From contig OZ020270.1 in assembly GCA_963971225.1 (NCBI GenBank), forward strand, positions 25,543,123-25,607,122: a stretch of 64,000 nucleotides of DNA, read 5' to 3'. This DNA is from Melieria omissa. Lineage: Eukaryota; Arthropoda; Insecta; Diptera; Ulidiidae. The stretch's first letter is position 1, and each line of letters begins with the position of its first letter. The notes beneath the pieces are model-generated. The model saw nothing but the letters and a program-made list of their open reading frames with translations, did not search any database and was not told where the DNA came from. The translations under genes were made by a program, and so were the position numbers. Of the stretch, positions 31,140 to 40,490 are shown in pieces.

Positions 31140-32490
31140 CTCCTGCCAGTCTCGACGTGCGCCTTGCTCCTTGCCTTCGACGATTTTTGCAAGATCCGCA
31201 TCGCTGGTCCTTTTGTAGCCTCTCCGCAGACCACTCTTGCCCTGGCATAATGCTTACCAACCGAACTTCCACTATCTGTTCGGAACGCTTTTCTCGCAGA
31301 TGGCAGTCTCGTGATATGTGGCCTTGCTTGCCACATCGCCAGCAACTGACTCTAGATGACACTGCCCGCATCCCCGCTAGTGCCTCCGAGCTAACTGTCT
31401 GGCTTTGTGTGACACGTCCAGATTGGGCCCGACGCTCTTCCGCAGATGAATGTCGAAAACTTCCTCTGCAGGCCGCCTCATACGTCATCGCGCTGGTCAC
31501 CGTCTACCTAAATGTCGGCTTGCCCATCATCAACGCACTGCGACGTGTCTCCGGATCATGAAGACCTTCAATAAACGCTTCAATCTTCATCCTTTCGAGA
31601 TCATCAGCGCCGAAGGACGGGTAGCACAGCTGCACGAGCCGCTCAATGTCTGCTGCATATGCCTGCAGCGCCTCGTTGGCCCTTTGCCTGCGATTTTTCA
31701 GCTCACAGTAGTACAGCGTTCTGTTATGCTCGTCGCTGTATTTGGCTGCCAGCGCCCTTATGACGGTCTCGTACTCACTTCGTAAACATTCTGGAACTGA
31801 TTTTATTAGCTCAGCCGCAGCACCTTTAAGAGCCAGCGGCAATCTCCGACCTTTCCTTACATTGGTCCACTGATTTTCCAGAGCAGCCAGGTCGAATTGT
31901 AGCTTGAATGTATCGAACGGCGTAGTCCCATCATAAGTAGGCACTACTGCTCGGGTGGCAACACTTTCCGGAACCGGCGGCAACCATTCTCGCGGCTGTA
32001 CCTCCCTAAGCCGCTCGTCCATTCTTTTCACCGAGTCTTCCAGACTATCAACTCGTTTGTTCAGGGAATCATCCAGGTCGTCGACTCGTTTATCCAAGTG
32101 CTCTACCCGCGTCTCCAGGTGCTCGACTTTCCCATTAATCCTGTCTGAGATTTCCTCCACTTTCTGCTCCAAGCGCGCAGAATTCTCCTGAAGCTTGACT
32201 TCCATTCGATCCGCCACTTGCGCCGATATTTCCTGGGTCGCCGTTTCCATTTTCGCTGCCATTTCTCGATTTGTAGTCTCGACTTTTGCCGAAATTTCGA
32301 GATTCGTAGATTCTAGCTTCGCTGCCATCTCTTGATTCGCAGTTTCCATTTTCGCTGCCATTTCACGGTTGGAAGTCTCGAACATGCCTTTAAGTGCAAC
32401 CATTAGCTGGCTCATGTGCAATGCTTGTGGTGGCGCGGCCGCTGCAGCCGTACTTTGCGGCGACGCAGCAGCAGCAGGCGATTCCTCCAC
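31129..32490 (-). pseudogene. Ty3-type Gag with coiled coil and zinc knuckle
   Basis: From 32490 the protein has an Ala/Pro-rich start, then a remarkable run of repeats of the type NREMAAKMETANQEMAAK and paired LDKRVDDLDD/LNKRVDSLED heptads (residues about 40-160, a predicted coiled coil), then a capsid-like region. A frame break near 31500 leads to CWRCGKQGHISRDC, a CCHC zinc knuckle. Shortly after, the sequence jumps to a region that normally follows RNase H (ESPIAKAYWAQW), marking the deletion of protease and RT. Confidence 0.88.
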
Positions 32491-32739
32491 TTTGGCCGAC
32501 GCCTCTAGCTCCTGCGTTCCGAACTCGTGTGCAGCCCGATGCCTCGTGCCTCACACGCCTCTCGCAAGCGCAGCTGCAACTCCACTTTTCCGCCAGCTGT
32601 CGGCAAATTCCAGGCAGCCAGCTCCTTCTTCAGCTGGTCTACCTTCAGCAGCTCGAGTTTAACCATGTCCGTGCTTTTATAATTTTATTTATTTAGTTAT
32701 TTATTTTCAATTTTCCACAATCCCACTTCTGACACCAAA

Positions 32740-33549
32740 TGCTACGAATACTAGTTCTAGTGGGCTGTTACGTATCTCTGGATTGCGTAATTTGAAAATA
32801 AAACACACTCATTTTCTCAAACGCAGTCAATAAAATAAACCAACAATCACTTTATTCCACAGATTTACACTTCACTGTCTTTACACTTAATTATTTGCTT
32901 AATTACTCCGTGTGGCACCTTCACTTGTCAAAATCAGACTGACTCGCTGTGCCGCACCCGGCTTCCTTTTATACCTGTCCGGCCATCGCGCAGATCGTTC
33001 TCGCACATACCAGAGTGGACTAACAGTCAAACCTAAATTGGAGCGTTGAGGGTTGCGTTTTCTGACGCAACGCTCTCGCTCAGTTCGGCATACCGAAATT
33101 GAAGCGTTGCGTTGGGATTGTCAAAATCATGAAATGAAAACAAATGACAAAAGAAATATCTGTTTAGTTGCCAAAAAACCAACAAACTATTATTATTTTG
33201 CAAAACTTAGCTCTTATTTGAATAAATTCCTCACAATTTAAATCAAATCAAATATAAATCACAGACGTTTTTGTTTCTCGCAGCCAACTTCAACTGCTAA
33301 CGCGCTTTCAAAATTGAAAATTGGAATAGCTCAGCGTCAGAGCGTTTCAATTGCGGTTTGCCCCATACAACTTGCCGCTGACGCTCCAATTTAGGTTTGA
33401 CTGTAAAGGTTTCCATGTTGATCGCGACCATCATTGCCAGGTTGGACTAAACGTTTCCATTATCGCGGTCATCACTGCCAGGTTGAATTATGGCACGGCG
33501 CGTAGCGACAGGGTTGCTTTGCACAGCGACAGACTGTCTTATCGTTACA
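32740..33549 (-). repeat. Ty3-type 5' LTR, interrupted by a MITE
   Basis: Matches the left LTR on both sides of an insertion at 33024-33403. Scattered substitutions and small indels make this pair visibly more diverged than the BEL or errantivirus LTR pairs. Confidence 0.92.
33024..33403. mobile_element. Harbinger-like MITE in the LTR
   Basis: The inverted ends CAGTCAAACCTAAATTGGAG (33024 onward; reversed up to 33403) are flanked by TAA (33021-33023, 33404-33406), where the intact left LTR has a single TAA. A 3-bp TWA duplication suits PIF/Harbinger. 380 bp, no coding frame; internal GC-rich hairpins (gcgttg/caacgc) occur. Confidence 0.88.
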
Positions 33550-33660
33550 ATACAGAACAGTCAATTGTAATACATTTAAAATTATGCGTTGCAGCATGGC
33601 TGCCAATTGTGCAGCATTGGATGCACATAATAACATAAAAATAACATAAAAACATAACAA

Positions 33661-33680
33661 ATGTATGTATGTATGTATGA
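33661..33680. repeat. ATGT microsatellite
   Basis: Five tetranucleotide units (atgtatgtatgt..). Confidence 0.9.
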
Positions 33681-33704
33681 CAATGTATGCATTTTTTATT
33701 GAAA

Positions 33705-34480
33705 TGAAAGATATGCCTAAATGGTAAATTCGTACTAAGTTTCATTGATGTGCGACTAACAGTTCCAAAATTATGCGGATAGTTTGTGTCAAACAAATGT
33801 GCCACGCCCCATGTCCAACGCCCTTAAAATTTTAACAGTAGAATAATACATCTATGAGGCGACGCTTCACTAACTTTAAATGCTGTGCGACTTACAATTC
33901 CGAAGCTATTCCATTTAAAAGAAATGAATTGTATGGACGGCGCCACTCCCCCTTGTTAAATACCCGCCCCTCTGCCGAAAGATATGATTAAGTGGTAGGT
34001 TTATAACAAGTTTCATTGATGTACGACTTTCAGTTCTGCTGCATAAAAAATGTGCCACGCCCCTTGTTCAACGCCCATAAAATTTGAACAGTATAATGAC
34101 ACATCTATGAAACGACGGTACACCAAGTTTCAATGCTGTGCGACTTACAATTCCGAAGCTATTCCATTTAAAAGATTTGAGTTGTATGGGCGGAGCCACA
34201 CCCCTTTGTTCAATACCCTCCCCATTCTATTGGGCGAAGGACATGATTAAATAGTAAGTTTGTACAAAATTTTATTGATGTGTGAATAATGGTTCCAAAG
34301 TTATTGTCTAAAAATGTATTCTGGTAGTGCCACGCCCTGTTTTCCCTACTTATCTTTTTTCCTAAACCTTCACGTAACAATTTCAAATAAACCCGCCGAA
34401 GGAAGTATCCAAGTCGGTCCAGTCGTTTTCAAGTTTTAAGCAGCCGAACGGACCACGATTCATTTTCATATATATAGATT
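33705..34480. repeat. tandem array of alternating about 130-bp units, ending in a TE-like tail
   Basis: Two related unit types alternate. Type A (gtttcattgatgtgcgact) occurs near 33740, 34010 and 34275; type B (tgctgtgcgacttacaattc) near 33873 and 34127. Each is followed by a gtgccacgcccc or gccactccccc block. The dimer period is about 260-270 bp. The array ends in a tail (gtccagtcgttttcaag .. tatatatagatt) like the 3' ends of retroposon or Helitron-type families in flies. No coding sequence is seen; superfamily is not assigned. Confidence 0.75.
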
Positions 34481-34611
34481 TGGATCGCGATTCATATTGA
34501 TAGATTGATAGATCGTACGTAAATGCTACATGCTCAATATTGATCGCGTCAGTATTTACAAAATTTTAATTCGAAGCTGTTCGATGCTCCGATTTTACTT
34601 GCAGCACATAC

Positions 34612-34860
34612 CAAGCCCGTAGACAGGATTTTTTTTCGGGGGGTTACTCAAATCAAAACCCGACAGCTGACTGAAAACAAGCTTCCAAGCTAAATTAAAT
34701 GACTAATTTAAGTTAATTAGGCATTTGGGCTCAATTTAAACGTAGCCATGCATGGTGTGATTAGTAACTAGTTTAGAATATTATAAATTAAAGCAATGTT
34801 CTAACATTTCGGGGGGGTCACAACGCCCTACCCCCCTCCCCCTCCCTAGCTACGGCCCTG
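34612..34860. mobile_element. hAT-type MITE with 8-bp target duplication
   Basis: The ends CAAGCCCGTAGACAGG and (reversed) CAGGGCCGTAGCTAGG form a 16-bp imperfect inverted repeat, flanked by perfect 8-bp duplications gcacatac at 34604-34611 and 34861-34868. 249 bp, non-coding, with G and C homopolymer runs (ggggggg near 34812) inside the right end. Confidence 0.88.
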
Positions 34861-35147
34861 GCACATACTCGCTTTCAATATCCTGTTCCATTATATAACC
34901 ACATATGTTACAGAAAACTTAAATGAAATACTTTAGTTTTTGCTTGCTCTACATTATTTTTCCACTACGTACTGTAGCATCGCGAACTGATATCTCAAAA
35001 TATGCTAAAATACATTTATTGACAGGTCTGCGATCCGCGATCCGTATTTCAAGACATTCAAATATAGGGTTTTCCAGCAAGAGGTGTTATTTTGAATCAC
35101 CCGGTATTTCGGTAGCTATCACTTTGAAAGCTTTTATTCTTTGACAT

Positions 35148-35526
35148 TTGACAAGTAGAAACTACGCCATTACTAAAAATTACGATACACGCTTCAACAA
35201 CGCATTGAAATTATTAAAATTCACTACAAAAATGGTGAAAATCTTGCAGTCACAGTTCGCACAGTACGCACCTTGTCGGACCGCAATACAGAAATTGGTA
35301 GAAAAATTCGAGCTGTTGGGACAAGCTAGTGATGTGAAGAATAAAACCCGTGCACGTCGCTCAAGAACAACTGAGAATATTGCTGTTGTAGCAAAAGGTG
35401 TTGAAGAAACCCCAGGTTTGTCGATTCCTCGTCGTTCTTTGGAATTGGGCATTCCAAAAACGTCATTACACCGTATTTTGCATAAAAACTTGGGTCTTAA
35501 GCAGTGTGCTTACTTAATTTTTCATT
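35148..35526 (+). pseudogene. mariner-like transposase, N-terminal fragment
   Basis: The frame encodes the N-terminal DNA-binding part of an IS630/mariner-type transposase (IQKLVEKFELLG, then VEETPGLSIPRRSLELGIPKTSLHRILHKNLGLK) with a frameshift in its first third. A terminal-repeat-like start (ttttccagcaagaggtgtta) lies upstream near 35070. It is cut at 35526 by the pogo-type element, and no catalytic domain follows on the far side. Confidence 0.8.
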
Positions 35527-35528
35527 TA

Positions 35529-36157
35529 CAGTGGACCCTCGGTTAACGAACGCCCCGCATAACGAACATTTCGCATAACGAGCACTTTTTTTTGGGAAAA
35601 AAGGTTTCTCTTAACGAACGAAGTTTCGCATAACGACCAACGAAAAAGGGGGAAACCTTAATTGCATGTAAAATTTCTGTCTGTGCTAACCAACGAAACA
35701 GGGGAAACCCCGAATACACATTATAGTGCTGTCTGTGTTTTATTCAACGTAATGCTGTGTCTCATTTTCAACAAATTTTGAAGCTCAGAAACAAACGACT
35801 CTAGACAGTTTTTTGTTTAAAAAAAACTAGGTATGCATGTACCAATTATAAAAAAATTTTTCTTTTCTAAACTCTTTATTTTTTCCATTTCAGATTGTCT
35901 CCTTCCGTCCAAGATATATTCAGTTCCTTAAAAAATTCTATACGTTTCATTTAACTTTCTTTCAATAAAAGCTGAACTTTAAATGGTGTCTTTTTTCAGT
36001 TCTTTTGATGCATTTTATGTTACATTCTTTCAATAAAAGTTCAAATTGAAACATATTAGAGTGTATTTTTTGCATTTTAATGGTTTTGCTTAACGAACGT
36101 TTCGCATAACGAACAAGATGCTGGAACCAATTGTGTACGTTAACCGAGTGTCCACTG
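35529..36157. mobile_element. pogo/Tigger-type MITE
   Basis: The inverted ends CAGTGGACcCTCGGTTAACG (35529 onward; reversed to 36157, one mismatch) are bordered by TA (35527-35528, 36158-36159). The interior is full of (c)gcataacgaac motifs near both ends. 629 bp, no transposase. Superfamily from the CAGTGGAC..CGGTTAACGA style and TA target. Confidence 0.88.
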
Positions 36158-36159
36158 TA

Positions 36160-36610
36160 TGTGGTAGACTCAGTGAAAAAAATGTGGTAGATTTGAATGA
36201 AATGTGGTACATTTTTTTATTGTACATTAATTTTATTTTATTGCATTTGTACATTTATTGTATTTCATTGTATTTGTATATTAATTGTATTTACGTTCTT
36301 TTATGCACTTTAACCTGTGCCGGGTTTCTTCTCATTGTTTTTTTTATTGTTGACTATATTTGTTTTTCTTTTTTGGGAGCTCGGACTCGCAAATTTCAGC
36401 AGCAGGTACAACTTCGCGTGGTAAAACTTCGTCCCGTCCAAGCGCATTGCCATCGCCATGCGATATTCTAAAATACTAAACGTTACGAAAATATAAATGC
36501 AAAGATTAACTTCAACTTCAGTTTTTTTAGACATTTTTCCATTTTACTTGCACCTGCCGCCAAAACAATTGTCAAACTGTCAACTATTTGCAGTGCACTG
36601 CCAGAGTCTA
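36160..36610. other. AT-rich stretch, nothing recognised
   Basis: A degenerate tattgtatttcattgta repeat occurs at 36220-36300; otherwise there is no structure or supported frame. Confidence 0.5.
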
Positions 36611-37283
36611 TAGGTCTGTTTGGCCAGATTTCCAGCAAAAATTATCCAGGAAAAAATATCAGGAGAGTAAGCGAGCTTACGCTCCCATAAATGAAACTAT
36701 CCAAAAAAGTGAACAAACAGCAATTTGTAAGAATTTGCAAGTTTTAACTCTTGGTTACACCACTGGGACTTGGCTCACTCACACTACACAGTAAAAAGGG
36801 TGTAAACAGGAGGGTTAAAGAACGAAATAGCTGATCTAAAAGTTTCATTTGAGGTTTGAAGTGGTAGGCAAAATTAAGTTAAATCAGACTTTTAATGCAA
36901 AATGCAAATAGTTCGTTGCGCTCAATCTGCACTTCTTCCCTTTGAGCTTCAGCGGGTAAAGCTGAGCAAGACGGTTGTGGGTCAGCAGACTTGCGAACGC
37001 ACAATTTCTTTGCTGTTTCCATTTGCCTCCAAATGTTTTCAAAATTTATGTTTCTTTGCAGTCGATCATATGTCCGCCGGTCATATGTTTTTCTTGTTCT
37101 TCTTACTGGCTATAAGTTACTGGACAAAATTTCTCCAGTAAAAACTTGCAAGTTCTCACGAAACGAACTGTCACTTTACGCTCTCAGTTACTCTCTTGTT
37201 ACTGGAGATTTGGCGTCAACAAACAGGATCCAGTAAAAATTCGTACAAATTCGTACAAATTATTCTCTGCCAAACAGACCTTA
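36611..37283. mobile_element. TIR element, TA-flanked
   Basis: The ends TA(A)GGTCTGTTTGGC(C)AGA face each other (36611 onward; reversed to 37283), with TA outside at 36609-36610 and 37284-37285. Both subterminal regions share aaaaattcgtac/ccagtaaaaa-type motifs. About 670 bp, non-coding. Superfamily is not certain (Tc1/mariner-type MITE possible). Confidence 0.65.
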
Positions 37284-37312
37284 TACCATGATAAAAATAT
37301 AGAAGGTAGAAA

Positions 37313-38369
37313 CCAATGATAACATGATGCGAAACTGAGAGGATTGACGAAATTTTTTCGTTTTTTTTGGTCACACGAACACAATCCGTGTGAGCTGAAA
37401 AGAAAATCGTCAACCCTGCCAGCTTTCTCTCTTTGTGGAACAATTCGTATTGTAGCAAGCAGCTGACTTGCAAATTTGTTCCTAACGCGGGGTTGCAATT
37501 TTTATGTACTTGTAAAAAAGTATGTTCGCAGTCTTATTGTAGGAAGCAGTAATAAGCAGAAATAAGGAAAAAATATATGAAATGATCAAAATTATTTAAT
37601 TTAAATGAAAATGTTAGGGAAAAGTTGTAATATGCAGTGATATAAAGATGTAAAAAAGAAATCGTTATTTCTTTGTGCATATGTAAAAACTAATAATAAC
37701 TAATTTGCATTTTCCGAACCACCACTGAGGCAATACGGCGCGTTACCGATTTTTTTTTAACGATTTTGTAACATTTTAACCATTTTTTTAACAATGATTT
37801 CAGAGAGGAACTAATATAAAAATGTATTTAATGCGTTTGTTTCCCATATGCGCATATCATATATATACATATATTATATATACATATACATATATATATA
37901 ACATATATATATGTATATATAATATGCGCACCCGTATAAAAAGGGATAGTAAAATATGGCTGTCCCAATTATCGCAAAAACTCCTCTGGAGCTTTCATCA
38001 AATTCACATTTCATTCAAATTTCACGAATAAAATTCAATAAAAGCTGAATAAAAAATGTGTTAAACACGTATTAAAACACTTTTGACTGGTTTTCGGGAA
38101 ATATTGTAATTTTTTAATCACTTTTCTTCCAAAAGATTACATAGTTACAAAGAAATTAAAATTGATTTTCCTATGTTTAAAAAATTGAAAGTAAACGCAA
38201 CCCTCGCCATGGCCCTTGTATGGGAAATCAACAGTACGTTCCTGTGCAACCTCCGGGTCTGATGTTTGGCAAAATCAACCTTAGGGTCTGATGTTATCGG
38301 TGTATTAGTGCGGATTTTGAGTATGTATTGTGGTCGAGCGCTCTCAGTTTCGCATCATGTTATCATTGG
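37313..38369. mobile_element. TIR element with perfect 29-bp ends
   Basis: The ends begin CCAATGATAACATGATGCGA and continue to ..ACTGAGAG; they are identical over 29 bp at 37313-37341 and (reversed) 38341-38369. The sequence tagaaa flanks both sides (37307-37312, 38370-38375); ggtagaaa is common to both sides, so the duplication could be 6 or 8 bp. About 1 kb, non-coding, with an AT-dinucleotide tract inside. Confidence 0.85.
37850..37930. repeat. AT/TA-rich palindromic tract
   Basis: Nearly pure TA/CATA repeats are flanked by inverted gcgcatat / atatgcgc, giving a potential cruciform. Lies inside the TIR element at 37313-38369. Confidence 0.85.
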
Positions 38370-38375
38370 TAGAAA

Positions 38376-38653
38376 CGCTGTCATTTGTTTTGACACTAAA
38401 CGTGCTTATTGACGTTTCTCGTATTTGTCAAAAGCTTGGGTCGTGATGCCACTTCGTTGTAATACTAAATTAGGGCTATTAAGGTTCTAAGGATTTTTAG
38501 ATCTTTTTTTAAATAAACACGAACATTTCAATGTGACTAGTACATTCTGTTTAGTAATATTATTAACTGTTAGACAAGCAACAACGCAATAAAAGGTAAA
38601 TTATTATGTAATTGTTTTTTTTTAATTTCTTACTAATATTAATTTTTTTTTTT
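38376..38653. other. flank with no recognised feature
   Basis: AT-rich; ends in taattttttttttt, which may be the left copy of the LOA element target duplication. Confidence 0.5.
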
Positions 38654-39152
38654 GGGGATGTAAAGTGGGTCGCCTCCTCGTGGTGCATCCTGGGTAACGC
38701 TAAATGGCCCACACCTCTCCCCCGCCCGATGCTCATCTACCACATGGTGGGCATTCGGGCTCTGGCGCGATCCGGCTTCGTCTAAGGACTCTCTCGTTTC
38801 TGTTTTTGTTTTGTTCGCCATCGAGCTGGTGGCTGTGGCTTCCGGACCTAGTACCACCGGGGTGAAACCTTGTGCGAACGGCTCCGGTTTAAGGTCACAG
38901 TTCATCTCCGTCCCGTTAAAACCCTGGCAGGCCTTGGGGTACGTTCCTGATCGGTCACCGTTAAGTTGGTGGCGTAGGTTTGGTTGAGATAAACTCCCAA
39001 TCTGCACTGGTTCGGCTCTGTACACACTACTCCATAAGGGTGTGTGTCAACCCTCGCATGGCCTCCCTGCTTCGGCATAGATAACCATGGGACCATAAAG
39101 GTGACTACGCGCTCCGATCGGGATAGCGGCCTCAAGTGGGGACCCTTTTAGC

Positions 39153-40490
39153 ATGGACAAGTCCAAATTTTTAAAAACCTCTTCGGCCAACCCAAAAGGG
39201 GAGCCCAAGCGATTGGTTCGGCAGAAGCCGTCCAGTCGAGCGCCACCTTCATCGGGTGACGCTACCGCAGCGAGACCTGTGGTGCAGGCGAGAGCCTTTG
39301 CCTCGAGGCAGGCCCCGTCTACTTCAGCACCACTCAAGGGTCGCACTGCTCCTACTCCCAGCAAGTGCCCCCCCCGACACCGATGTCGGTGCCAGGGAGG
39401 GGTGTTGGCAGACCGTCCGTCCGTCCAGCTGCACCAGCATCTGGAACAACTCCAGGTGCTTCTGGTGGTGCCTCCGCTCCGTCCTCCAATGCACATCCGC
39501 AGCACATTAGTGCGTCCACGCGGGCGTACAGGACGAGGAGATCTGCCCTCAGGATTCTGAGCAGATTTGGTTCCTCCGACCCAAAAACTCTGTCCGACAA
39601 GGACAAAGCTGCCCTCCTCTGGGCGCAGAAGCACAAAAATGATCGACCTGTTCCTCCCCCAGAGGCTGCCGTCAAGCGGCAGAGATCGGGCGAACAGGCA
39701 GCTCCCTTAGTCCTTCAGGACACAAAGCGGCCAAGACTGGCAGTGGCAAGGTCGAAACCTCAGCGCCCATTCAGCGAGGTTGTCAAGGGTGGCCTTATCT
39801 GGGCCATCATCGACCGTGCGAACACCGACGGTACTATCTCCGGAGCGAACTGGAGGTTAGTACAGTCCAGACTCTTTGCTGTCTAAAAAGAGATCGTCGC
39901 CGCCAACCCTGGTTTCTCGCCAACCTGCCGCGATGCAGGTTGGTACCAGGGTCATGTTAAACTCATCGCCTGCGCGGATCAACGCTCTGCGGATCTTTAC
40001 AAGCTGGCGATCGACAAAGTCCGTGAGGTCTGGCCTGGCGCGAAGCTAGCCGCGGTAACGATGGACCAGATCCCTAATCGCCCGCGTGCAAAGGCCTGGA
40101 TCCCAGCCGATCCCTCCTCTCCCAGCGAGATCTTGGAGCACTTGCAGCTAAGCAATGTGCACCTCCCAGCACACGACTGGAAGAGAGATCAATTACGGGT
40201 TCGGATCTATCGTCCTCAACGTGTACAAGTGCGACCAACCGGGTAACACGTGTACACCCAAGGGAACGGTACCCGTACCGTCAACCTCATCCAGGTCCTC
40301 GACCCAGGTGGTCGATTACTCATCCGACGAAGCTGGCAGTGTCATGTCAGCTTCCGAGTTTGTCGGTGAGTTTTTCGACCACGTGGCCATGTGCATCGAT
40401 GGCGTCACTGAATCCCCTTTGTCTGATGAGGAGGATTCAAACACCACGATGATTCCCAATCCTAATGATGGTGCAGATTGTACAAATTAA
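39153..40490 (+). pseudogene. LOA-1 ORF1, frameshifted
   Basis: The start at 39153 (MDKSKFLKTSSANPKGEPK) is the first Met after the leader. The frame shifts near 39365 to a Pro/Ala-rich part and then a DUF4780-like domain (GGLIWAIIDRANTDGTISGANWRLV), meets a TAA at 39884-39886, and continues in the same frame (PTCRDAGWYQGHVKLIACAD ... VWPGAKLAAVTMDQIP). Another shift near 40195 leads to the acidic tail ending at 40490, which overlaps the ORF2 start. Function in retrotransposition is presumed RNA binding. Confidence 0.8.

Larger units (their letters stand above)
29536..33549 (-). mobile_element. Ty3/gypsy element lacking protease-RT-RNase H
   Basis: LTRs lie at 29536-29959 and 32740-33549 (the latter enlarged by a MITE), with a perfect 4-bp target duplication, atac, at 29532-29535 and 33550-33553. 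Gag and integrase are on the minus strand; everything expected between zinc knuckle and integrase is absent. Next to the right LTR the minus strand reads TGGTGTCAGAAGTGGGA, in primer-binding-site position; next to the left LTR a purine-rich AGTGGTGGGCAG sits as polypurine tract. Confidence 0.93.

Noticed and set aside
33705..34480. CRISPR-like array of repeats
   Set aside because: Units are long, diverged and contiguous with no spacers, in a eukaryotic TE context.
39047..39634. 195-residue minus-strand frame
   Set aside because: Antisense shadow of the GC-rich LOA-1 ORF1.
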